A stretch of 53,999 bases of DNA from Olivibacter sp. XZL3 (GTDB lineage Bacteria > Bacteroidota > Bacteroidia > Sphingobacteriales > Sphingobacteriaceae): positions 1 to 53,999 of the forward strand of contig NZ_SBJH01000107.1 of the NCBI RefSeq assembly GCF_004368405.1, in the 5' to 3' direction. Below the pieces are notes generated by a model. It made no database searches. It was not told the origin of the DNA and was given only the letters and a program-made list of their open reading frames with translations. Positions 25,403 to 33,547 of the stretch are shown here, piece by piece. Both the position numbers and the translations under genes were made by a program. Within the stretch, counting starts at the first letter, position 1; every line of letters starts with the position of its first letter.

Positions 25403-26737
25403 TACGGAGCGCCAATACGATTGGCTGTTTTTATATTGAAAGTCCTGCCATGCGGCAGCTCCTTACCAAATTGCGCTGCGAGGATTATCTGACGCTGGTA
25501 GCCGCCTCTTCCATTATCCGTCCAGGAGTGGCCAGCAGCGGGATGATGGCCGAATACATCAGGCGGCGTCATGATCCGCAGAGCGTGACCTACCTGCACC
25601 CGGTATTCCGGCAGGAGCTTGAAGAGACTTATGGGGTAATGGTGTATCAGGAGGACGTAATGAAGATAGCCAATGCCTATGGGGGGGGGTGGATATGGCC
25701 GATGCGGATGTGCTGCGCAGGATGATGAGCGGCAAGTACCGTAGTAAAGAGCATCTCGTTGAGATCGAATCCAAGTTTTTTGATAACTGCAAGCGGAAGG
25801 GGTATGTTTTGCGGGCTATAGTTTCAACAAGGCACACAGTGCCAGTTTTGCGGTGGAGAGTTACCAGAGCCTGTACCTCAAGACCTATTATCCCAAAGAG
25901 TTTATGGTGGCCGTGCTGAACAACTACGGTGGCTTTTATAACCGTAAGGTGTATGTGAATGAGGCCAGGCTGGCCGGAGCAAAAGTGAACCTGCCCTGCG
26001 TGAACCAAAGCTTGTTCAATGCCACGATCTGTGGCGATGACATCTTTTTGGGTTTTGATTGTTTGCAGAACCTGGAGGGAACGCTGGCGCAGCTGATTCC
26101 GCAGGAAAGACACCTCAATGGCGACTACACCGGTCTGGAGAATTTCGCAGTGCGCACGGGCGCCTCACTGGAACAATTGATTATCCTGATCCGTATAGGG
26201 GCCATGCGTTTTACGGGCACAGGCAAGAAGGAGCTCTTATGGGAGGTACATATGTTGTTGGGAACGGATAAAAAACGCAAAAACGGCCCTGCCTTGTTTG
26301 AGGGGATGAGCCGTAAACCTGTACTGCCCAAACTGGAAAGCTCGGTGATCGAAGACCTATACGATGAAATGGAATTCATAGGTTTTCCTGTTTCGGGCAA
26401 TCTTTTTGATCTGGCGCGATCGGGATACCGTGGCGATGCGCTGGCCGCCGATCTATTAAGCAGGGAAGGGCAGACGGTACGGATGGTGGGCGACTTGGTG
26501 ACCGAGAAGCATGTGAAGACCCGGCGGGGGGAGCTGATGAAGTTCGGTACCTTTCTGGATGAAAAGGGGTTGTTTTTCGATACGGTGCACTTTCCGCCCA
26601 GTTTGCAAAAATACCCGCTTCAGGGCAATGGCCTTTACCTGCTGGAGGGCAGGGTGGTGGTCGATTTTGGTTGTCCGTCTTTAGAGATAAGCAAATGCGG
26701 CAAGATGCCGCTGAAACCCGATCCAAGGAGTGAGTAA
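25403..26737 (+). pseudogene. 3' part of an error-prone DnaE-type DNA polymerase (DnaE2/ImuC-like), frameshifted
   Basis: The sequence starts abruptly at SANTIGCFYIESPAMRQLL and runs through TLVAASSIIRPGVASSGMM, then GVMVYQEDVMKIA, all recognisable C-family polymerase segments. At a run of nine G (25681-25689) the frame must shift to continue as VDMADADVLRRMMSGKYR. A second break near 25810 loses roughly 15 residues before FAGYSFNKAHSASFAVESY resumes. The remainder (to LKPDPRSE, stop 26735-26737) is intact and includes the C-terminal OB-like region. The polymerase N-terminus and PHP domain are absent, removed by the junction with the ABC permease. The downstream exonuclease start overlaps its stop. 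Confidence 0.85.
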
Positions 26738-26920
26738 GACAAAAAGCAAGCATACTGAATACGCCATCGTGGAATATTGAGACCACGGGAGGGAATGCCA
26801 CCAGTAGCCGCATTACGGAAATTGCTATATGCATTCATAACGGCAGGGAAGTAACCCGACGCTACGCTACAGACCTAAATATGGACTTGTACTGTATGAA
26901 GATCAGGCAGGCTATAAAAT
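26730..26920 (+). pseudogene. Internally deleted copy of the DEDDh/GIY-YIG nuclease gene
   Basis: The first ~140 bases nearly duplicate the start of the intact gene at 30920 (a GTG overlapping the dnaE stop, TEYAIV, then the region coding for ASSRITEIAICIHNGREV), with an indel after GCCATCGTGGA. At about 26866-26876 the copy jumps to sequence matching 31785-31828 of the intact gene (KYGLVLYEDQAGYK) and then diverges. About 720 bases of the middle are thus missing. It is clearly non-functional. It identifies the dnaE fragment upstream as part of the same operon type as the second copy 4 kb away. Confidence 0.85.
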
Positions 26921-27165
26921 GTCAAGTCTAGCCCTGCTTCATTTTCGATTGTACAATTTTGCCTATTGAATACTGCGCAGTTGTTGTTCAAGAAAGTGGT
27001 CCTTTTCTTATATTTCGAAAGTGGGCACAAAGCGAAATCGGATGTTAAGGGAACTGTTTCAGTCAGCGGGGAATGTTGCATATACTTCGCTGCGACAGAG
27101 TAAAGCATAAATTATCGTAACTAAATACGTTTTGAAAAGTCCAACTTAGAAACTCAGTTCCTTTT

Positions 27166-28161
27166 ATGGATAAGCTATGTTCCATTTTATTTGCATTAGT
27201 ATTGCTATTAATAGGCATGCCCTTTTACGTATTCTGTCAAAATAAACTACATATTCTACACAACAATCCCCTCGAAAGCAATCTGGACTCTGCAGTACAT
27301 CAGGCTTCTACAGTCTATATGTCAGATTCCAACGCCGTAGGCCTATCGATAGCCATTTATGAAAATGGAAAAAATTATATTTATAGCTACGGAGAATTCG
27401 AAAAGGGTACAGGGATGCTGATCAGCGAAGATAGGATATTTAATCTTGGTTCTTTAGCCAAAACATTCGTTGGATTAATGTTGGCAGAAGCAGTAATAGA
27501 AAAGAAAGTAAATCTAGATGATGACATTCGCCAATATCTTCCAGGTAAATACCCCAATCTTGAATACAAGGGGCATCCGGTAAAATTAAAAGATATAGCG
27601 AATCACACATCGGCTCTTCCCAAATCATCAAGGACGTTTCCGAAAATAACTTTAGATAGTCTTGACAACCTTCCGCTTGCTGCACAGTTTGATTTTTACG
27701 ACCGATATAATCAGGACAGCCTATTAAAAGATATGCATAACTTTCAATTGGATACAATCCCCGGATCCAAATACGACTACAATAATAATGCTATGACCAT
27801 TTTAATTTTATTGCTTGAACGTATTTTTGAAAAGCCTTATGAAAATTTGGTAACTGCTTATCTCAAAGGCAATCTCAAACTTTATGATACTAAGACAAAA
27901 ATTCAGAAAAATGAACTCGATCGTTTTCTTTTAGGGTATAAGAGCTCATATGAACCTGTTCGGTGGCTCGATCATGTCGATCGTGCAAAAAAAGAAATCA
28001 ATACGATTTATTTCTATCCCGGAGGGCCGAGCATGAATTCAACCATGAACGACATGTTAAAGTATGTTATTGCCAACGTACGTGAAATCGATCCAGCAAT
28101 CAAACTCGCGCACGAACCAACATTTACGAGATTTGATAGTACAGGCATCGGCCTTGGTTGA
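27166..28161 (+). pseudogene. Serine beta-lactamase-family hydrolase, C-terminally truncated
   Basis: An N-terminal signal peptide (LFALVLLLIGMPFYVFC) is followed by the class C beta-lactamase/penicillin-binding fold. The SxxK motif is present as NLGSLAKTF (about residues 93-101), and the YxN motif as YDYNNNAM (about 205). The reading ends at GIGLG with TGA where the family normally continues with a Trp and later the HTG/KTG box. No continuation is visible in any frame downstream. Of the usual ~400-500 residues, 331 remain and the third active-site motif is missing, so activity is unlikely. In related Bacteroidota such proteins are periplasmic peptidases or esterases. Confidence 0.7.
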
Positions 28162-28290
28162 AGTTGTTGTATTAAGGTTGGCCTTATCTCCTCAATTAAA
28201 ATCTTGATTATTAAAATAGTTAGTTGTGTACTCTACACTCTTCGACCCATTTAATGTCCCTATATTTGGTATGAGCTTTAAAAATGTGTC

Positions 28291-28563
28291 TTGGAAAATG
28301 AGTTTTCTTCTAAAGAAGAGGAACTGTTGTTTTTCAAGCACATTAAACCGGTTTTTTCCGCGCAGCTTATACTGGCGATAAAAGCACAGAAGCTTCATAT
28401 GGATATGCCGACTTGGTCTGATGAGTTCAAGAAGAGTTTCCTTGAATTACGCTTAAAAAAAATTAATGCTTTTTTTGAATCAAATCAGCTGATGTTTTCT
28501 TTCGTACCATGCGGAGTTTTCTTCTTTCTTTTGTCAGCCATAGCGAACAATTCTATTTTTTAG
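28291..28563 (+). pseudogene. RteC-like fragment of a conjugative-transposon regulator
   Basis: The segment ENEFSSKEEELLFFKHIKPV, followed by FSAQLILAIKAQKLHMDMP, matches the pattern I know for RteC proteins (E-E-E-x-x-F-F-K-x-I-K-P), which control excision of CTnDOT-type elements. The start appears to be a non-ATG codon and the C-terminal part, from about LMFSFVPCGVFFFLL onward, no longer looks like RteC. It is probably an internal relic that marks a lost conjugative transposon. The assignment is from memory and moderate. Confidence 0.45.
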
Positions 28564-28571
28564 TAACTTTG
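28564..28571 (+). promoter_or_regulatory. TAnnTTTG -7 box of the antitoxin-toxin pair
   Basis: TAACTTTG matches the Bacteroidota -7 consensus exactly and lies 27 bases before the antitoxin ATG. No TTTG is found at the expected -33 distance. Confidence 0.4.
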
Positions 28572-28597
28572 GGGTAGTATCATTAAGATGTGCAGAT

Positions 28598-28792
28598 ATG
28601 GAAATCACGATAAAAATAGATAAGCGAAGCAAGCAGGCAAAAGTATTCTATGAATACCTTAAAACACTTCCTTTTGTGGAGCTTGAAGAACCTCGTTACA
28701 ATAAAGATACTGAAAAGGCAATAAAAGAGGCTAAATTGGGCAAGGCGACCAAAACCACCCTTGAAGATTTTAGAAAAGAACTTTATTCGTAA
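28598..28792 (+). CDS. Antitoxin of a YafQ/RelE-type toxin-antitoxin pair
   Basis: This is a 64-residue protein with a short N-terminal strand (MEITIKIDKRSKQAKVFYEY) and a charged helical C-terminus. It directly precedes a YafQ-like toxin, with a one-base overlap (TAATG). The size, charge and order fit a RelB/DinJ-type antitoxin that binds the toxin through its C-terminal half and DNA through its N-terminal half. No standard ribbon-helix-helix signature is obvious, so the assignment leans on gene order. Confidence 0.65.
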   Translation: MEITIKIDKRSKQAKVFYEYLKTLPFVELEEPRYNKDTEKAIKEAKLGKATKTTLEDFRKELYS

Positions 28793-29064
28793 TGTATCAG
28801 CTTGAACAGACAGGAAAGTTCAAAAAAGATATTAAACTCGCAAAAAAGCGTGGTTTGGATATGCGACTTCTTGATGAAGTCGTTACCCAATTGGTTGAAA
28901 AAGGCTCACTCCCACCAAAGAACAAACCGCACAAGTTGACTGGTAATTAAAAAGGGTTTTGGGAATGCCATATCCAACCCGATTGGTTGTTAGTTTGGGA
29001 ACAGGACGACACCATACGTCTTATTACCTTAACAAGAACAGGAACACACAGCGACTTATTTTAA
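28792..29064 (+). pseudogene. YafQ-family mRNA interferase toxin with a nonsense codon
   Basis: Ignoring one stop, the frame encodes 90 codons: YQLEQTGKFKKDIKLAKKRG, PKNKPHKLTGN, stop, KGFWECHIQPDWLLVWEQ, and the end LTRTGTHSDLF. This follows E. coli YafQ closely in length and motifs, including the catalytic His in RTGTHSDLF. The TAA at 28948-28950 stands where relatives have Tyr, Trp or Ser before KG. The truncated product of 52 residues lacks the catalytic end, so the toxin is dead unless the stop is suppressed. The antitoxin before it is intact. Confidence 0.82.
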
Positions 29065-29187
29065 GCCTCACTTTGGTTGTCTAAAAAGAACCCCCTAATT
29101 TTAAAGAATGATTCGCTGTGGCTGTCCAGGTGGACACGCTGACGGTAGTTGCGGGCTGTAATAGCTTTGATGCTTAGGGCTCCAGCC

Positions 29188-29613
29188 TCAGATCGCATTG
29201 ATCAATCGCAGCGTATTCGTGTCCTGCGCACCTCTATAAAACCTATCCAAAACATCTTGGAATACAGGATCTGTTTCCGAAAGGGCAGCAAACAGCGTCA
29301 TGGAAGATTTTAGTTTGAGGTCGTCCGGTGTTCCCATCACTTCGGTAGGGTCGTCGGTTTCGAGTTTAAGCAATTCGCCGGAAATGAGCAGTAATCTTTT
29401 ACCTAAAACAGGATGGGCAAGGTAGTCAATGGCCTCTTGGCGATCTCTAATGGCATAAAATCTTGCCATATCACTGAATCCGAGTCCCTGAATCTGCGGG
29501 AAGACATACCACATCCAATGGCTGCGCTTTTTACCATTTCTGATTTCCTGCAACGCTGTTGGAAAATCATTTTGCTGCGCCTTTAAAAAACGTTCAAGTT
29601 TGTCCTGTTTCAT
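29188..29613 (-). CDS. DUF1810 family protein
   Basis: The 141-residue protein has the DUF1810 hallmarks: LERFLKAQQNDFPTALQEIR at the N-terminus, KRSHWMWYVFPQIQGLG with the strongly conserved WMW-Y-FPQ, then FYAIRDRQEAIDYLAHPVLG. It is a soluble helical protein of about the usual family length. Its biochemical function is not known. It is probably transcribed with the short frame just upstream, or alone. No decay signs are seen, which is unusual for this stretch. Confidence 0.9.
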   Translation of the reverse strand: MKQDKLERFLKAQQNDFPTALQEIRNGKKRSHWMWYVFPQIQGLGFSDMARFYAIRDRQEAIDYLAHPVLGKRLLLISGELLKLETDDPTEVMGTPDDLKLKSSMTLFAALSETDPVFQDVLDRFYRGAQDTNTLRLINAI

Positions 29614-29635
29614 CTTTTGCTAAATAGTAAAATTT

Positions 29636-29767
29636 TCAATTACATCGTTCAGAAATAATACGAACCAGCTTATGCCGCCATTTCAGCATGAGCATAAGGG
29701 CTCTTGCCTCTGCCATGGTGGCGAAGCTAATCTTTCCCGTTGCTGTACATTTTTTTAGATCTGCCAT
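29636..29767 (-). CDS. Short unassigned protein, 43 residues, doubtful
   Basis: From the ATG at 29767 the frame reads MADLKKCTATGKISFATMAE and ends with a basic stretch (KWRHKLVRIISERCN). The spacing of the two Cys and the C-terminal basic residues recall tiny zinc-binding proteins, but there is only one CxxxG pair. It could be a decayed or genuine small gene upstream of the DUF1810 gene. Confidence 0.3.
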   Translation of the reverse strand: MADLKKCTATGKISFATMAEARALMLMLKWRHKLVRIISERCN

Positions 29768-30001
29768 TTTCACGTATTGAATTTTGAAAAATAAGGCGCA
29801 GACAGGCCAACTAATTTCCAAGATTGAGGTAGACGCAGGCGCAACGTGAATTTAACAAAAAACACAGAGACAAAAGAGGATTTGCAGATCGAAGCATAGA
29901 TTAAAAAAGAAATTATTGCTATACTTGTAAACACGATCTCCATCGCCGACACCATCCATAATCCTAAAAAATTCCTAGAACATTTTAATAGCGAGAAGCA
30001 C

Positions 30002-30553
30002 ATGAAACAAAATTTTTATGTCATAACCGGTGGACCGGGAGTGGGTAAGACCGGTGTGATCGATGCACTGAAGTCCCAAGGTTTTTTAACCGTGCCGGAG
30101 GATGCCCGACCGATCATCCGGGAGCAGCTGGCTACGGGAGGAGACGGACTTCCGTGGAGAAACAAGGAGCGGTATGCAAGGCTGATGCTCAAAGCTTCTT
30201 TAAAAAGTTATGATGAAATGTGTAAAACCGATACCTCAAATCCGGTTTTTTTTGACCGCGGAATTTTAGATACCATCTGCTACATGACCATGGAGCAGAT
30301 CCCGATATCGAAACCGGTTATTGATCACGTCAATTCACGTCCCTACCATAAACACGTCTTTATCCTTCCGCCATGGAAAGAAATCTACGGCACAGACCGG
30401 GAGCGTAAGCAGTCTTGGGAGGATGCGGAACTCACCTTTGAGGCAATGAGGGAGACCTATCTCCGGTTCGGGTATCAGGTCATCGAGGTGCCCAGGGGCG
30501 GTATTGCCGATAGGGTGCAATTTATTACGAACCATTTAGCCGATCCGATCTAG
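30002..30553 (+). CDS. AAA_28-type P-loop ATPase/kinase
   Basis: The 183-residue protein begins with a strand and a Walker A motif (VITGGPGVGKTGVIDAL, residues 7-23). It has FFDRGILDTICYM near residue 80 as a Walker B-like segment and a C-terminal pattern ending EVPRGGIADRVQFI. This matches the AAA_28 family of small nucleotide-binding proteins related to NadR-type kinases, which probably phosphorylate a small molecule. The substrate is not known. The gene is complete and stands alone between the DUF1810 gene and the mutasome remnant. Confidence 0.8.
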   Translation: MKQNFYVITGGPGVGKTGVIDALKSQGFLTVPEDARPIIREQLATGGDGLPWRNKERYARLMLKASLKSYDEMCKTDTSNPVFFDRGILDTICYMTMEQIPISKPVIDHVNSRPYHKHVFILPPWKEIYGTDRERKQSWEDAELTFEAMRETYLRFGYQVIEVPRGGIADRVQFITNHLADPI

Positions 30554-30652
30554 GTCTACCTGGCCCTGTGTTTAATAAGATATGTTTTGGATGCAGTTGT
30601 TTTTTCTCTGCTCTCCTCCAGTCCGTGATGTGTTTTTTAGCTGTTTATTTTG

Positions 30653-30700
30653 CTGATAAAATTAGTATAATCTACCTTTGTTTTTACTGATAAAGTTAGT
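30653..30700 (+). promoter_or_regulatory. Direct repeats upstream of dinB remnant, candidate SOS operator
   Basis: CTGATAAAATTAGT (30653-30666) and CTGATAAAGTTAGT (30687-30700) differ at one base, are 34 bases apart and lie just before the dinB-like ATG at 30712. Paired sites ahead of a mutasome operon suggest a damage-responsive repressor. Confidence 0.45.
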
Positions 30701-30711
30701 TTGTATTGGAG

Positions 30712-30927
30712 ATGGAAAACAGGCATATCGTTCATTGCGACCTCGATACGTTCTTTGTATCGGTAGAGCGCTTGCAGCATAGTGCCCTGGTAGGGTGTCC
30801 CGTGCTCATTGGCGGCAGTGGTGATCGGGGTGTGGTGGCCAGCTGCAGTTAGGAGGCGCGCCGTACCGTTACCGAGATTATCGAGGAGTCTATACCGCCG
30901 CTTAAACCCGATCCAAGGAGTGAGTAA
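30712..30927 (+). pseudogene. In-frame fusion of dinB 5' end and dnaE 3' end
   Basis: The start MENRHIVHCDLDTFFVSVER with PVLIGGSGDRGVVASCS is the N-terminus of a Y-family DNA polymerase (Pol IV type), including the catalytic DLDTFF. Its frame meets TAG at 30850-30852, where relatives have Tyr (CSYEAR), and then EARR. Without interruption it continues to PPLKPDPRSE and a TAA at 30925-30927, the same C-terminus as the dnaE fragment at 26737. Everything between, roughly the rest of dinB and nearly all of dnaE, is deleted. The stop overlaps the exonuclease start by 8 bases. Confidence 0.85.
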
Positions 30928-32299
30928 GAAAAAGAAAAATACCGAATACGCCATCGTGGATATAGAAACCACGGGAGGGAATGCCGCCAGTAGCCGCATT
31001 ACGGAAATTGCTATATGCATCCATAACGGCAGGGAAGTAACCCGACGCTACGAAACACTGATCAATCCGGAAAGGGATATTCCGCCATCCATTGTCAGTC
31101 TTACCGGAATCACCAATGAAATGGTGGAGGATGCTCCTCCCTTTCCATGCATCGCCGATGAAGTATACGAGCTCTTGAAAGATAGGGTCTTTGTGGCCCA
31201 TAATGTCAATTTCGACTATTCTTTTGTCCGGCACGAGTTGGAAGAGGTAGGTATTGAATGGACAGCGAAAAAGCTCTGTACGGTAAGGATGGCGCGCCGG
31301 ATAAGGCCGGGACTGCCCTCCTATAGTTTGGGCAAGCTCTGCGCCAGCCTCGGCATCCCCCTCAGTAACCGTCACCGGGCCGGCGGGGATGCGGAAGCCA
31401 CTGCCATTTTATTTTCACGATTGCTGGAGTGGGACGAAGGTCAGGCTGTACCCGATATGCTCAAACACTGCTCCAAGGAACAGCAGCTTCCGCCAAACCT
31501 GCCACGGGAGCAGTATGAATCGCTTCCTGAGCGCAACGGGGTGTATTATTTTCACAATCAGGCGGGCAAGGTTGTCTATGTGGGCAAGGCGCGCAATATC
31601 AAAAAAAGAGTGGCGCAGCACTTTACGGGGCACAATATCAACCCGCAGCGTCAGCATTTTATGCGGCATATCTATTCGATTTCTTATGAAATATGCGCTA
31701 CGGAGCTGATGGCCCTTTTATTGGAGTGCATGGAGATCAAGCGGCACTGGCCGCCTTTCAACCGTGCGCTGAAACGTTTTGAACCCAAATATGGGCTCGT
31801 ATTGTATGAAGATCAGGCAGGCTATAAACGTTTGGCCGTTGGGCGCTTGGACAAGCGCGACAAGTGCGTACAGGTATGTAACCGGGAGTATGAAAGTGTT
31901 GTCCTGCTAAAAGAACTGATGTTCAGGTTTGCATTGGACCAGCGTCTATGCTCCTTTGGGCAGGTGCGCGAAAATTATTTTGGTGCGGTTCATCCTTCAC
32001 AGGACACTATGCCAGAAAAGGAGGCGCACAATGTATTGGTCGATCAGGCTTTGGCTTATTTGGCCCAGGAAAAGAAAAGCTTTGCGATCCTGGATAAGGG
32101 AAGGGAGCCGGGGGAGAAGAGCTGTATCTGGGTAGAGCGGGGGAATCTTTATGCCATGGGTTATATCTCACAGGACACGCAAATTAACACATTGGAAGAA
32201 ATGAAAGATAGTCTCAAAAGGTGTTATGCCAACCATTATATGATGCAGTTGATCTACGATTATGCAAATCGTTACCCCAATAAGATATTGGAGGTTTAA
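30920..32299 (+). CDS. DEDDh exonuclease fused to a GIY-YIG (UvrC/Cho-like) nuclease domain
   Basis: I choose GTG 30920 (overlapping the dnaE stop, preceded by AAGGAG), giving 459 residues. Residues 1-175 are a DnaQ-like DEDDh exonuclease: AIVDIETTGG, HNVNFDYSFV and HRAGGDAEAT supply the four acidic residues and the His. Residues about 200-290 are a GIY-YIG endonuclease: RNGVYYFHNQ, VVYVGKARNIKKRV. The rest resembles the Cho/UvrC-N partner region. The combination is found in Bacteroidota and other bacteria as a DNA polymerase III epsilon-like protein, and here it was the third gene of a dinB-dnaE-exo operon. It probably proofreads or nicks DNA in damage repair. It appears intact although its partners are broken. 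Confidence 0.85.
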   Translation: MSKKKKNTEYAIVDIETTGGNAASSRITEIAICIHNGREVTRRYETLINPERDIPPSIVSLTGITNEMVEDAPPFPCIADEVYELLKDRVFVAHNVNFDYSFVRHELEEVGIEWTAKKLCTVRMARRIRPGLPSYSLGKLCASLGIPLSNRHRAGGDAEATAILFSRLLEWDEGQAVPDMLKHCSKEQQLPPNLPREQYESLPERNGVYYFHNQAGKVVYVGKARNIKKRVAQHFTGHNINPQRQHFMRHIYSISYEICATELMALLLECMEIKRHWPPFNRALKRFEPKYGLVLYEDQAGYKRLAVGRLDKRDKCVQVCNREYESVVLLKELMFRFALDQRLCSFGQVRENYFGAVHPSQDTMPEKEAHNVLVDQALAYLAQEKKSFAILDKGREPGEKSCIWVERGNLYAMGYISQDTQINTLEEMKDSLKRCYANHYMMQLIYDYANRYPNKILEV

Positions 32300-32321
32300 G
32301 TCTTGAAGATTGTCGGTTAAA

Positions 32322-32585
32322 TTAACCATATTCTCCGGTTTGGAGGGAATTGAGCTCTACATCAGGAAACCAGGATTTCGGTTTTGCGAGGTAACCATCA
32401 GCAATGAGCGTTTGGATTTTCTCACCTACTATCAGTTTTTCGTAAATTTGATGCATGGGTGTTTCCGCATTGGAACTTAAGGGAGTTGCCGTGACACCGA
32501 TGATATGTGCGCGCACGGAAATTCGTCTAAAAGCTTATTGAAGGAATTGTGGTGCGCTTTGTCGATAATCAGTAAGCCCTTATAT
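32322..32585 (-). pseudogene. Fragment of an SF2 DEAD/DEAH helicase
   Basis: Reading the minus strand from about 32585, one frame gives LLIIDKAHHNSFNKLLDEFP. After a one-base shift at CCGTGCGCG it continues RAHIIGVTATPLSSNAETP, then IYEKLIVGEKIQTLIADGYL, to 32322. These are motif II (DEAH, here DKAH) and motif III (TATP) of a superfamily-2 helicase, followed by the linker to the second RecA domain. Everything else is missing. It lies tail-to-tail with the nuclease gene and is a dead scrap, perhaps from a restriction or transposon module. Confidence 0.75.
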
Positions 32586-32591
32586 CAACAA

Positions 32592-32684
32592 AACGGATAA
32601 TACTATCAATACGGCACGCCACGTGTTTTGTATCGCTATATGGAATTTGTTGTGTCTAAAATATGTTTTATAGTATTATCTGTT
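32592..32684. repeat. Inverted repeat with 15-base arms and 63-base centre
   Basis: AACGGATAATACTAT (32592-32606) and ATAGTATTATCTGTT (32670-32684) are complementary at 14 of 15 bases. It sits between the helicase scrap and the MNT-HEPN remnant. It may be a regulatory site, an invertible segment or the relic of a small mobile element. Confidence 0.4.
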
Positions 32685-32736
32685 ATACATATAAGCGTCT
32701 GTTTCGACGAAATGGAAAAAATACTATCTTTACCTT

Positions 32737-33547
32737 ATGAACACAAGGCTATCGCACTTACCTGAACAAAAGCAACAAGAGATAGCTGAGATACTGGAAA
32801 TCATAAAGGAAGAAGTTAAGCCTGAGAAGGTCATACTTTTTGGTAGCCATGCGGGGAATAAGTGGGTAGAAGATGAGTATATAGAAGATGGTATTACGTT
32901 CAGCTATATCATTGATTATGATTTTCTTGTTGTGATCAAAAAGGGGGAAGGGCAGGAGAAAGAACATGCGATAATCAGTCATATTGAAAACCGAACCAAC
33001 CATATTAAAAATGCGGTAAGCCCTGTTGTTCATGATATTGATTACATCAACGAGGGCTTGCGCTTTGGGCATTAACCCCTGCAGAGGAGAAGCAGAAAGC
33101 CCAGGGATATTTTGATATTTGGTTTCCTCAAGGAAGTGAATTTCTCGACGGTGCTAGTTTCCACAAGTCGAAAGAGCATTTAAGAGTTGGCGCGTTTACG
33201 TTGCACCAAGCAGCCGAATGTTTCTATGACCGTTTTGTTAGTTTTTACGGGTTACAAACCTAAAACGCATAATCTTCAAAAATTAAGGAATTATGCCAAA
33301 CTTATTTCGATCGATCTGTATACCATTTTTCGTACACCACCTTCTGACGAAAGGGAGTTCATTTATTTGATTTGTTAAAACGGAGTTACATTGATGCTCG
33401 TTATAGTTAGATTACCATATTACTGCTGAAAAGTTACAAGCGCTTATTGATAAGGTAACTAGAATGCAGACTATTGTGGAGAGGATCTGTAAGGAGAAAA
33501 TTGATAGTTTTGAATTGGAGGAATTTAAGTCGTTTTTATGGAGTTAA
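32737..33547 (+). pseudogene. MNT-HEPN fusion (nucleotidyltransferase plus HEPN), multiply frameshifted
   Basis: The first frame (to 33075) is an MNT nucleotidyltransferase: LPEQKQQEIAEILEIIKEE, VILFGSHAGNKW and IIDYDFLVVIKK with the acidic pair. It then breaks. HEPN-domain pieces follow in other frames: AEEKQKAQGYFDIWFPQGSE, AFTLHQAAECFYDRF, VFTGYKPKTHNLQKLRNYA, DLLKRSYIDARYS, then IVERICKEKIDSFELEEFK, ending at 33547. Such fusions are the single-chain form of MNT/HEPN toxin-antitoxin modules. Several indels and a missing stretch between the domains make it inactive. Its last codons overlap the start of the following nuclease gene by 10 bases. Confidence 0.8.

Noticed and set aside
25559-26113. 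184-codon minus-strand frame
   Set aside because: It is antisense to the recognisable dnaE sequence and has no family.
29770-30003. 77-codon hydrophobic minus-strand frame
   Set aside because: No signal, family or conserved context; it covers the promoter region of the AAA_28 gene.
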